From: Kordia aestuariivivens
GTDB taxonomy: Bacteria > Bacteroidota > Bacteroidia > Flavobacteriales > Flavobacteriaceae
Direction of reading: 5' to 3'
Length of the DNA stretch: 64,000 bases
Assembly (NCBI RefSeq): GCF_014397005.1
Contig: NZ_JACGWS010000001.1
Coordinates: forward strand, 620,001-684,000
Each line of letters opens with the position of its first letter. Position 1 is the first letter of the stretch. The translations under genes and the position numbers were made by a program. The notes under the pieces are model-generated. The model did no database searches. It worked only from the letters and a program-made list of their open reading frames with translations, and had not been told where the DNA came from. This document shows, piece by piece, positions 9,951 through 17,294 of the stretch.

Positions 9951-10597
9951 TACTTCATCGCGATAATATCCACGCCACCTTTTACAGTTTGGTTGAGTTT
10001 TACGTTGATTTTGGTGTCTAACGGTAAATATAAATCTACACGCGAACCAAATTTTATAAATCCAGCATCTTCACCTTGAATGACTTGCATGCCTTCTTCA
10101 GCATAATTTACGATTCTTTTTGCTAAAGCGCCAGCAACTTGTCGGTATAACACACTTCCATACGTTGGGTTTTCAACCACAACAGAAGTACGTTCGTTTT
10201 CTTCGGAAGATTTTGGATGCCACGCTACTAAAAATTTCCCTGGATGATATTTGCTGTATTTTACCAATCCGCCAATTCCATAACGTGTTACGTGTACATT
10301 GATTGGCGACATGAAAATAGATACTTGCAAACGTTGATCTTTAAAGTATTCTTTTTCAAATACTTCTTCAATCACCACTACTTTTCCATCGACAGGCGCA
10401 ATCACATGTGCGTCATTTTTTGGTGTGACACGTTTGGGATTTCTAAAAAATTGTAGAATTAAGATTAAAAATACAACCGCAACTGCTTGCAATGCATACT
10501 TTATCCAATTGGTATCAACTTTATCAGCAGTTACTACAATGGCAGCAACAATGATAAATGTTACAATGATAATTTTATACCCTTCTTTATGAAACAT
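9950..10597 (-). CDS. psd: Phosphatidylserine decarboxylase family protein
   Basis: Membrane-associated pyruvoyl enzyme that makes phosphatidylethanolamine from phosphatidylserine. At 215 aa it is the short form. Two N-terminal hydrophobic segments (residues 8-22 and 30-46) precede HVIAPVDGKVVVIEE, SIFMSPINVHVTR and the C-terminal IKFGSRVDLYLP. The self-cleavage site is most likely Gly-Ser in FGSR, with Ser becoming the pyruvoyl group. It overlaps cdsA by 11 bp upstream and ACBP by one base downstream, so it sits inside a phospholipid operon. Confidence 0.92.
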   Translation of the reverse strand: MFHKEGYKIIIVTFIIVAAIVVTADKVDTNWIKYALQAVAVVFLILILQFFRNPKRVTPKNDAHVIAPVDGKVVVIEEVFEKEYFKDQRLQVSIFMSPINVHVTRYGIGGLVKYSKYHPGKFLVAWHPKSSEENERTSVVVENPTYGSVLYRQVAGALAKRIVNYAEEGMQVIQGEDAGFIKFGSRVDLYLPLDTKINVKLNQTVKGGVDIIAMK

Positions 10598-11408
10598 AAT
10601 GTAATATCTTTAAAAACAAATAAATAAATGGCGCAGAAAATATCATGCTATCCAATCGGTCAAAAATACCGCCATGTCCTGGCATTATTGATCCGCTATC
10701 TTTTACATTGGCTTGTCTTTTGAACTTTGACTGAATTAAATCGCCAATAGTTCCAATAGAACTTATAATAATTGCTAAGATAAGCCAACTACCAAAACTC
10801 AATGTTCCTGTAAATTTAGCTATAAAATAACTAGCAATGCAAGAAAAAAGTAAACCGCCCAAAAATCCTTCTACCGTTTTTTTAGGTGAAATACGTTCAA
10901 ATAATTTTTGTCTTCCAAAGTTTTTCCCTGTGATATACGCAAAAGAATCATTTACCCAAACTAAGATAAAACTTCCTAGAATGATGTATGGCTTATAACT
11001 GTCGGTTGCATGTGGAATTAACAATAGAAATGCAAAACTACTACTGATGTAAAAGGTAGTGAGTAAGTATTTTTTAAATTGAAATAATGGAATTACTTTT
11101 TTGGTGAATAAGTCTCTGATTAAAAATAGCGAGACAAATATGGAAAATACCAATAGAATCATGGTTGCTTCCTCAATTTGAAAATCAGGTTGAAGCTGTT
11201 TCCAAAAAACAAAAATCCCAACCGTAATTAAGAATATAATGTATTGAATGAAGCCTTTGAGGTTGATAAGTTTACTAAATTCAAACAGGCACAACAATCC
11301 AAATATCGTGAACACAACTAAGATAGCTGTTTCAGAATAGAATACTGAAAAAATTAATAGTGATATAAAAATTAATCCAGTTAAAGATCGCGTTAAAAGT
11401 TCTTTCAT
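10587..11408 (-). CDS. cdsA: Phosphatidate cytidylyltransferase (CDP-diglyceride synthase)
   Basis: Integral membrane enzyme that makes CDP-diacylglycerol from phosphatidate and CTP. The product from ATG 11408 (MKELLTRSLTGLIF) has 273 residues and multiple spans. The C-terminal CdsA signature is intact: WVNDSFAYITGKNFGRQKLFERISPKKTVEG, then IGDLIQSKFKRQANVKDSG and PGHGGIFDRLDS. The frame is open upstream to 11597, but that part overlaps the LUD gene and is not family-like. It begins one base after the LUD stop and overlaps psd, so expression is coupled. Confidence 0.95.
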   Translation of the reverse strand: MKELLTRSLTGLIFISLLIFSVFYSETAILVVFTIFGLLCLFEFSKLINLKGFIQYIIFLITVGIFVFWKQLQPDFQIEEATMILLVFSIFVSLFLIRDLFTKKVIPLFQFKKYLLTTFYISSSFAFLLLIPHATDSYKPYIILGSFILVWVNDSFAYITGKNFGRQKLFERISPKKTVEGFLGGLLFSCIASYFIAKFTGTLSFGSWLILAIIISSIGTIGDLIQSKFKRQANVKDSGSIMPGHGGIFDRLDSMIFSAPFIYLFLKILHYVS

Positions 11409-11409
11409 T

Positions 11410-12018
11410 TTAGAGGTCTTCCAAGAGCAGCAAATATAAGTTTTTTGAGCTACTTCCATAAGATAAAAAGTCCTTTTCTTCCTGTACTTGAAAATGCTTA
11501 ATGGTTGTAATATTGCTAGGAATGTTTGATTTGTATTTGTTCTTAATGCCGCGTAAACCTTCGCCAATAGCACCAACGAGTTGGCTTGTCGTTGCAAAAA
11601 TCACAAAATTATCAGGTAAATCGTTGAGTTTTTTCTCTTTTATTTGGTTTGAATCAACTAAGATAGAACCATTATCGGCAATTAAATATTCACAAGTTGC
11701 TAGGTAGAAACTTGCGTTCATATTAATTTTTGAAAACTTCAAATCAAAATTGTCAAACCGTTCTTGTAGTTTTTCGTCAAAGCAAAGCACTTCTTTTCCT
11801 TCCCAACCATTTTCAATCAGAATACTTTCTAAACTATTATATACATCTGTAAAAGAATCACAGTATAAAAACTTACCACCGTTTTTACGAAAATTAATGG
11901 TGAAACGCTCATCAATAGGAAGTTCAATTTGTGGCATATATTTACCACGCTCATCTGCAAGATTCGCATCTTGATGAGGTTTGGATTTGGAGCCGAAAAT
12001 CTTCTTAAAAAGACTCAT
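11410..12018 (-). CDS. LUD domain protein (LutC-like)
   Basis: Cytoplasmic protein of 202 aa resembling the LUD (lactate utilisation) domain family found widely in Bacteroidota. The second half carries the family's IADNGSILVDSNQ, FVIFATTSQLVGAIGEGLRGI and GSSSKNLYLLLLEDL segments. No lutA/lutB partner is nearby; the gene lies between ftsH and cdsA, so lactate oxidation is not supported here. It is separated from ftsH by 114 bp containing a terminator, and ends one base before the cdsA start. Confidence 0.75.
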   Translation of the reverse strand: MSLFKKIFGSKSKPHQDANLADERGKYMPQIELPIDERFTINFRKNGGKFLYCDSFTDVYNSLESILIENGWEGKEVLCFDEKLQERFDNFDLKFSKINMNASFYLATCEYLIADNGSILVDSNQIKEKKLNDLPDNFVIFATTSQLVGAIGEGLRGIKNKYKSNIPSNITTIKHFQVQEEKDFLSYGSSSKNLYLLLLEDL

Positions 12019-12063
12019 GGAGTCAATTGTAGTTTAATATTAGGAAAAATTTATGTCAAAGAT

Positions 12064-12104
12064 AAAAAATCTCGACTTATGCTAACGATAAATCGAGATT
12101 TTTT
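12064..12104 (-). terminator. Terminator after ftsH
   Basis: A perfect 12-bp stem (AAAAAATCTCGA / TCGAGATTTTTT) closes a 17-base loop between ftsH and the LUD gene. It probably limits read-through from rsfS-ftsH into the lipid genes. The stem is symmetric, so direction follows from gene orientation. Confidence 0.75.
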
Positions 12105-12132
12105 AAAGGTAAATGTATTGTAAAATGACAAA

Positions 12133-14070
12133 CTATTCTTCTGAGTCGTCAGTAGCGTCAGATTTTACAAACGTTCTTGCTCCGAAAACTCCTTCTAAGT
12201 CGTCTTTGAAGATTACTTCTTTTTCTAAAAGTAATTCTGCAAGCGTTGTTAATTTGTCTTTATTTTGCTCTAAAATTTGAACTGCTCTTTGGTATTGACT
12301 TTCAATAAGCTTAGAAATCTCTTGATCAATAATCTTAGCAGTTTCCTCACTATATGGTTTATTGAATCCATTATCGTTTCCACTTGAATCATAATACGTC
12401 AAGTTTCCGATTTTATCATTCAAACCATAAACAGTTACCATCGCACGCGCTTGTTTGGTCACTTTTTCCAAGTCACTCAACGCACCCGTAGAAATTTTAT
12501 TGAAAATTACTTTCTCAGCAGCACGTCCACCTAACGTTGCACACATTTCGTCCAACATTTGCTCTGTACGAACTAACATGCGTTCTTCTGGTAAATACCA
12601 AGCAGCTCCTAAGGATTGTCCTCTTGGTACAATCGTTACTTTTACTAATGGTGCTGCGTGTTCTACTAACCAGCTTACCGTAGCGTGTCCAGCTTCATGA
12701 AAAGCAACAGTTTTCTTTTCGCCTGGTGTAATGATTTTATTTTTCTTTTCCAATCCACCAACAATACGGTCAACAGCATCTAAGAAATCTTGCTTTTCAA
12801 CAGCTTTCTTTCCTTTTCTTGCTGCGATCAATGCTGCCTCATTACAAACATTCGCAATATCTGCTCCAGAGAAACCTGGTGTTTGCTTTGATAAGAAATC
12901 AGTATCTAAATTTTCATCTTTTTTAAGTGGCTTTAAATGCACTTCAAAGATTTCCTTACGTTCGTTTAAATCTGGAAGATCTACATAAATCTGTCTATCA
13001 AAACGTCCAGCACGCATTAAGGCTTTATCTAAAATATCTGCACGGTTTGTCGCGCCCATTACAATTACGTTTGTATTGGTTCCAAAACCATCCATTTCAG
13101 TTAATAACTGGTTTAATGTATTTTCGCGTTCGTCGTTTGAACCTGTAAAGTTGTTCTTTCCACGTGCACGTCCAATGGCATCAATTTCATCAATAAAGAT
13201 AATTGCAGGCGATTTTTCTTTTGCTTGTTTAAATAAGTCACGAACTCTAGAAGCTCCAACACCTACAAACATTTCTACGAAATCAGAACCTGAAAGCGAG
13301 AAGAAAGGTACTTTAGCTTCTCCTGCCACTGCTTTTGCAAGCAATGTTTTACCAGTTCCTGGAGGTCCTACTAATAAGGCTCCTTTTGGAATCTTTCCAC
13401 CAAGTGATGTGTATTTTTCAGGATTCTTTAAGAAATCTACAATTTCTTGTACTTCTTCTTTTGCACCTTCTAAACCAGCAACATCTTTAAATGATGATTT
13501 AATATCTGTTTTTTCGTCAAATAACTTTGCTTTCGATTTCCCTATATTGAAAATCTGTCCGCCTCCGCCACCAGCGCCTCCGCCAGACATTCTGCGCATG
13601 ATGAAAATCCAAACTCCAATGATGAGTATGAATGGTAAAATGCTGAATAAGAAGTTTGATATTGTATTATTTTGTTGCTTTGATTCTATTTCAAAATCCA
13701 GCCCTTTTTCTTCTTTTATCGTATTAAGATACGTTTCAAAATTTTCAAGATTCAAATATTTTATCGTAAAATCAGCTGTATCTCCCATAAGGAAGAGGCC
13801 ACTTTTTTTATTGACCAAACCTTTGTAAACATCTTTTTCTGCCGCTCCATCTTTTAAATAAATTTCTGCGACGGTGTTGTTTGTTGTAACCTTAATAGTT
13901 TCAACATCATTATACGCTATCAATTCTTTAAACTTTGAATAAGAAACCTTATCCGTCGAATCTGAATCGTTAGAAAATATTAAGAAAAGGAGAAAAACTC
14001 CGATTAATCCATAAATCCAATATGCATTGAACTTTGGTTTTTTTGTAATGTTATTATTGTCTTTTGCCAT
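12133..14070 (-). CDS. ftsH: ATP-dependent zinc metalloprotease FtsH
   Basis: Membrane-anchored AAA protease that degrades misassembled membrane proteins and regulatory substrates. The 645-aa protein has a first span (about residues 17-32), a periplasmic part, a second span (139-158), a Gly-rich linker (GGGAGGGGG), AAA module with Walker A GPPGTGKT (235-242), Walker B IIFIDEID (290-297), SRH ATNRADILDKALMRAGRFDR, and the zinc site HEAGH (458-462). All catalytic elements are intact. It lies 18 bp after rsfS; the same order is common in Bacteroidota. Confidence 0.98.
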   Translation of the reverse strand: MAKDNNNITKKPKFNAYWIYGLIGVFLLFLIFSNDSDSTDKVSYSKFKELIAYNDVETIKVTTNNTVAEIYLKDGAAEKDVYKGLVNKKSGLFLMGDTADFTIKYLNLENFETYLNTIKEEKGLDFEIESKQQNNTISNFLFSILPFILIIGVWIFIMRRMSGGGAGGGGGQIFNIGKSKAKLFDEKTDIKSSFKDVAGLEGAKEEVQEIVDFLKNPEKYTSLGGKIPKGALLVGPPGTGKTLLAKAVAGEAKVPFFSLSGSDFVEMFVGVGASRVRDLFKQAKEKSPAIIFIDEIDAIGRARGKNNFTGSNDERENTLNQLLTEMDGFGTNTNVIVMGATNRADILDKALMRAGRFDRQIYVDLPDLNERKEIFEVHLKPLKKDENLDTDFLSKQTPGFSGADIANVCNEAALIAARKGKKAVEKQDFLDAVDRIVGGLEKKNKIITPGEKKTVAFHEAGHATVSWLVEHAAPLVKVTIVPRGQSLGAAWYLPEERMLVRTEQMLDEMCATLGGRAAEKVIFNKISTGALSDLEKVTKQARAMVTVYGLNDKIGNLTYYDSSGNDNGFNKPYSEETAKIIDQEISKLIESQYQRAVQILEQNKDKLTTLAELLLEKEVIFKDDLEGVFGARTFVKSDATDDSEE

Positions 14071-14088
14071 TAAATCAAAATGTAGTTT

Positions 14089-14460
14089 TTAATAATTTGC
14101 TTGAATAGAAGTTACTTTGGCATCTCCCCAAAGTCCTTCTATATCATAAAACTCACGGATGTGTTTTTGAAATACATGAACAACTACATTCACATAGTCC
14201 ATTAATACCCATTCAGCATTTTCTGCACCTTCTATGTGCCATGGTTTGTCTTTTAACTCTTTGCTAACCATTTTTTGAACAGAACCTACAATGGCATTTA
14301 CTTGTGTGTTTGAAGTACCATTGCATATTATAAAGTAGTCACAAACTGTATTTTCTATTTCGCGTAAGTCTAAGATGGTGATATCATTTCCTTTTACCTC
14401 TTCTATCCCTTTTATGATGCCTGTGATCAATTGATCCATGCTAACCTTAGTTTTTGTCAT
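14089..14460 (-). CDS. rsfS: Ribosomal silencing factor RsfS
   Basis: Protein of 123 aa that binds ribosomal protein L14 and blocks subunit joining under nutrient limitation. Family motifs are visible: ILDLREIENTVCDYFIICNGTSNTQVNAI, KPWHIEGAENAEWVLMDYVNVVVHVF and REFYDIEGLWGDA. It is the first gene of the ftsH transcript and is divergent from birA, with a TAnnTTTG element 21-28 bp upstream. Confidence 0.95.
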   Translation of the reverse strand: MTKTKVSMDQLITGIIKGIEEVKGNDITILDLREIENTVCDYFIICNGTSNTQVNAIVGSVQKMVSKELKDKPWHIEGAENAEWVLMDYVNVVVHVFQKHIREFYDIEGLWGDAKVTSIQANY

Positions 14461-14480
14461 TCAATTAATTATATTTTGTA

Positions 14481-14488
14481 CAAAAGTA
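14481..14488 (-). promoter_or_regulatory. Putative -7 box for rsfS-ftsH
   Basis: On the minus strand this reads TACTTTTG, a full match to TAnnTTTG, 21 bp upstream of the rsfS ATG in the rsfS/birA divergent gap. No convincing -33 element is seen. Confidence 0.5.
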
Positions 14489-14553
14489 TTACTTTTAAAT
14501 GTTATTTGTAACTCCTTTATCATAAGAATATCTAAAGATTTTTTAAATATACA

Positions 14554-15285
14554 ATGAAAACAATCAAACTTGATGCCATTGATTCCACTAATACCTACTT
14601 ACGACAGCTAAGTACGCAAGAAAACGTAGATGATTTCACCATTGTGATCGCAGCTTCACAAACTGCTGGAAAAGGTCAAATGGGAACAAAATGGGAAGCT
14701 GAAAAAGGTAAAAACCTTACGTTTAGTGTCTTTAAAAAGATTTCTTGCCTAGAAACTGATGAAGGATTCTATATCAGTATGGCAACTTCATTAGCTATTT
14801 ACAATGCGCTAAAGCATTTCCATATTCCGAAATTAGCTATAAAATGGCCAAACGACATTTTGTCAGAGAATCAGAAGATATGTGGGATTCTTATTGAAAA
14901 TGTCATACAAAATAGCAAAATGACAGCAGCCATTATCGGAATTGGCTTGAATGTAAATCAAACAAATTTTGAAGTTGGACTGAATGCTTCTTCATTGAAA
15001 AAAATAATAGGCACTCATTTTGACTTGGATGAAGTGCTATTTCAAATTACAGAACAATTACAAAAATATTCTCATTTGATTACCGAAAGAGCTTTTGAGG
15101 AATTAAAAACTGCTTACGAATCCTTATTATTTCGAAAAGATAAACCATCTACTTTTAGAAATACAAATGGAGAATTGTTTATGGGATTCATTCAAGGAAT
15201 TGCTGAAGACGGAAAGTTGAACGTATTACTCGAAGATGAAATTGTAGTTGCGTTTGATTTGAAAGAAATTAAATTGATGTATTAA
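14554..15285 (+). CDS. birA: Biotin-[acetyl-CoA-carboxylase] ligase
   Basis: Attaches biotin to the carboxyl carrier protein through biotinyl-AMP. The 243-aa product has the catalytic core (DSTNTYLRQL; the GKGQMGTKWEAEKGKNLTFS biotinyl-AMP loop; IKWPNDIL; GILIENVIQ; GIGLNVNQ) and a short C-terminal SH3-like domain. It lacks the N-terminal winged-helix DNA-binding domain of E. coli BirA, so it should be a ligase only (group I). The gene is divergent from rsfS. Confidence 0.94.
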   Translation: MKTIKLDAIDSTNTYLRQLSTQENVDDFTIVIAASQTAGKGQMGTKWEAEKGKNLTFSVFKKISCLETDEGFYISMATSLAIYNALKHFHIPKLAIKWPNDILSENQKICGILIENVIQNSKMTAAIIGIGLNVNQTNFEVGLNASSLKKIIGTHFDLDEVLFQITEQLQKYSHLITERAFEELKTAYESLLFRKDKPSTFRNTNGELFMGFIQGIAEDGKLNVLLEDEIVVAFDLKEIKLMY

Positions 15286-15360
15286 GCTAGACTTGCTTAG
15301 ATTATTAGACAAGTTAGATCACTAGACTTCATTAATTTATACTTGGATTCATACAATATC

Positions 15361-15390
15361 CGTCAAATTGAACTTGATTCAGTTTCACAC
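15361..15390. repeat. Dispersed palindrome R2
   Basis: This is a copy of R2, with core AATTGAACTTGATTCAGTT. It is preceded by CGTC and followed by TCACA. It lies in the convergent gap between birA and the SRPBCC gene; the 60 bp before it are TAGACTT/TTAGAT low-complexity words also seen at about 17212, 25600 and 51540. Confidence 0.85.
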
Positions 15391-15416
15391 ACCTATTTAG
15401 TGTTTACAGCATAAAA

Positions 15417-15446
15417 AAGCCGAACAAACATACATTTATTCGGCTT
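15417..15446 (-). terminator. Terminator after SRPBCC gene
   Basis: The stem AAGCCGAA / TTCGGCTT with a 14-base loop is followed by a T-run on the minus strand, 23 bp after the SRPBCC stop. Confidence 0.75.
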
Positions 15447-15468
15447 CAGTGTATTGTATTGAGTACAA

Positions 15469-15861
15469 TTATAATTTACTCATATTTTCTGCAAGCGTAT
15501 TGATAAATTTACCAATTGGTCCTTTGATCATCATTCCCATCATTGGATTGAAATCACCATCAAACACTAATTGTGCTTCACTTTTTCCAGCTGATAACTC
15601 TTGAATGTTTCCAGTAAGTGTAAAAGGTAATTTGTCGGAGGCAGCACCTAAAACAACCTGATTTGGTGGCGTGCTTTCTTTTAATTTTAGAATGATTTCT
15701 GGCATTCCTTTTAACGCGAAAAGAAATTTCCCTTTTTCTAAAACTTCAAATTTACTAATGCTTTCGGGCATTAATTTTTCAAAGTTCTCAACATTTGTCA
15801 AAAAATCATAAAGCTCTTGCGGTGATTTAGCTACGGTAACTTTTGGGCTTTCTAAGTTCAT
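15469..15861 (-). CDS. SRPBCC (START-like) domain protein
   Basis: Small soluble protein (130 aa) with the START/Bet v1 fold pattern: VAKSPQELYDFLTNVENFEKLMP at the N-terminus, a central beta-rich stretch (FLFALKGMPEIILKLKE, PFTLTGNIQEL, EAQLVFDGDFNP) and a long C-terminal helix (GPIGKFINTLAENMSKL). These domains bind hydrophobic ligands in a cavity; the ligand is unknown. It follows pyrE on the same strand after 116 bp that contain a repeat element, so co-transcription is likely. Confidence 0.8.
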   Translation of the reverse strand: MNLESPKVTVAKSPQELYDFLTNVENFEKLMPESISKFEVLEKGKFLFALKGMPEIILKLKESTPPNQVVLGAASDKLPFTLTGNIQELSAGKSEAQLVFDGDFNPMMGMMIKGPIGKFINTLAENMSKL

Positions 15862-15892
15862 CTATCTATACGTTATATTATTTTAATTCTAT

Positions 15893-15955
15893 CAGATGGA
15901 ATTTGCCAACTGCCACTTTGATTTTCACCAACAATGGTCATGGCTCATTTCATAT
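15893..15955 (-). repeat. Imperfect inverted-repeat element R5, copy 1
   Basis: A 63-bp stretch, 31 bp upstream of the SRPBCC start, is similar to 19072-19136. On the minus strand both begin ATGAAATnAGCCAT and end TTGGCnAATTCCATCTGA. The two ends are imperfect inverted repeats of each other. Confidence 0.6.
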
Positions 15956-15977
15956 TGTTATTTTTTGGTATTCTTAA

Positions 15978-16622
15978 TCAATTAGCGTTCCAATTTGCAG
16001 GATCTTTTCGCCAATTCTCTAAAGTTTCAAGTTCAGCAGCTGTGATATAATTTGTATCTAACGCTTGTTCCAAAAGATTTTCGTAATTACTTAAGGTGTG
16101 CAAATCTACATTTGCGTCTGTGAAGTTTTGTTTCGCAATATCAAAATTATACGAAAAAATGGCAACCATGCCTTTTACATTTACTTCAGCTTCTTTCAAC
16201 GCTTTTACAGCATTTAAGCTACTCTTTCCGGTACTGATTAAATCTTCAACAACGACTACATTTTGTCCTTTTTGAATAAACCCTTCAATTTGATTTTGCC
16301 TCCCGTGCTTTTTTGCTTCCGGTCTAACGTACACAAATGGAAGTCCTAAATATTCTGCGACTAAAACTCCAATTCCAATAGCGCCAGTTGCTACACCAGC
16401 AATCACATCGGGCTTTCCGTATTGTTTTTCGATGTGTTTTGCGAACTGCTCTCTCAAATAATTACGTATTGGAGGAAACGAGAGTGTTACTCTATTATCA
16501 CAATATATTGGAGATTTCCAACCTGAAGCCCATGTAAAAGGTTCTTGTGGTTGTAATTTAATTGCGTTAATTTGCAATAATAATTCGGCAGTCTTTTTGG
16601 CTGTATTTTTATCAAAAATCAT
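15978..16622 (-). CDS. pyrE: Orotate phosphoribosyltransferase
   Basis: Converts orotate and PRPP to OMP in de novo pyrimidine synthesis. From ATG 16622 (MIFDKNTAKKTAELL) the product has 214 residues, the family length; the frame stays open further upstream to 16769 but that part is antisense to the Nudix gene. The PRPP loop VVVVEDLISTGKSS and the catalytic-loop segment RPEAKKHGRQNQIEG are intact, with WASGWKSPIYCDNR near the N-terminus. Its start codon lies one base from that of the divergent Nudix gene. Confidence 0.96.
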   Translation of the reverse strand: MIFDKNTAKKTAELLLQINAIKLQPQEPFTWASGWKSPIYCDNRVTLSFPPIRNYLREQFAKHIEKQYGKPDVIAGVATGAIGIGVLVAEYLGLPFVYVRPEAKKHGRQNQIEGFIQKGQNVVVVEDLISTGKSSLNAVKALKEAEVNVKGMVAIFSYNFDIAKQNFTDANVDLHTLSNYENLLEQALDTNYITAAELETLENWRKDPANWNAN

Positions 16623-16623
16623 A

Positions 16624-17211
16624 ATGCAAATGTATAAAGTTTTTATCAATGAAAAGCTCATTATTCTATCTAATGAAGTGCAAAAAAATGAAATTTCTGA
16701 CACCTTTTTACTGAAAGGCGTTGATTTTGAGTGGCTTATAGGGAAAATGACTTCTGGGAAATTAGACAAAGCGATACTTTATCACGATGACTTTAACGAA
16801 TTATTGCCACTTCTGTATGCAAAATTGCCTTTGGTAGAAGCTGCGGGCGGTTTGGTGAAAAATTCAAAAGGTGAAGTATTGTTTATTTTTAGAAATGGAA
16901 AGTGGGATTTGCCAAAGGGAAAGACTGAAAAACGTGAAAACATGGAACAAACCGCTATTCGTGAAGTTGTAGAAGAAACTGGCGTAAAAGGTTTGATGAT
17001 TACCGATTTTTTAATGAACACGTATCATGTGTTTAAACGAAATGGCGAATACCGCTTAAAGTTAACACATTGGTATTTAATGCAAACAGCTTATGATGGC
17101 GCGTTGTTTCCAGAAGAAGCGGAAGGTATTATGAAAGTAGAATGGAAAGATGAAACAGCAATCAAAGAAGCACTTCAAAATTCATACGAAAATATAAAGC
17201 TGTTGTTTTGA
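16624..17211 (+). CDS. Nudix hydrolase
   Basis: Hydrolase of nucleoside diphosphates linked to another moiety; substrate not predictable. From ATG 16624 it has 195 aa (ATG 16630 is also possible). The Nudix box is complete: GKTEKRENMEQTAIREVVEETGV, matching Gx5Ex7REUXEEXGU. The N-terminal 60 residues (MYKVFINEKLIIL..) form an extra domain common in Bacteroidota NUDIX proteins next to pyrE. Divergent from pyrE with no intergenic space, so its promoter must lie inside pyrE. Confidence 0.9.
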   Translation: MQMYKVFINEKLIILSNEVQKNEISDTFLLKGVDFEWLIGKMTSGKLDKAILYHDDFNELLPLLYAKLPLVEAAGGLVKNSKGEVLFIFRNGKWDLPKGKTEKRENMEQTAIREVVEETGVKGLMITDFLMNTYHVFKRNGEYRLKLTHWYLMQTAYDGALFPEEAEGIMKVEWKDETAIKEALQNSYENIKLLF

Positions 17212-17262
17212 TGAGACTTTTGGACTTCTTGGATTTTTAGATTCCTTAGACTTTTTATTTTT

Positions 17263-17294
17263 GTCTAACCGTCTAACCGTCTAACCGTCTAACT
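17263..17294. repeat. Octanucleotide tandem array (GTCTAACC)x4
   Basis: Four copies of GTCTAACC (the last ending in T) lie in the convergent Nudix/M14 gap. The array overlaps the M14 stop codon (complement of CTA at 17293-17295). It is preceded by TAGACTT/TTGGATTT low-complexity words. Confidence 0.9.

Noticed and set aside
11408-11597. N-terminal extension of the cdsA frame
   Set aside because: The extension overlaps the LUD coding region and carries no family similarity; ATG 11408 fits CdsA homologues.
13076-13828. 250-aa plus-strand ORF
   Set aside because: It is fully antisense to ftsH, an intact conserved gene, and has low-complexity Ser/Pro-rich composition.
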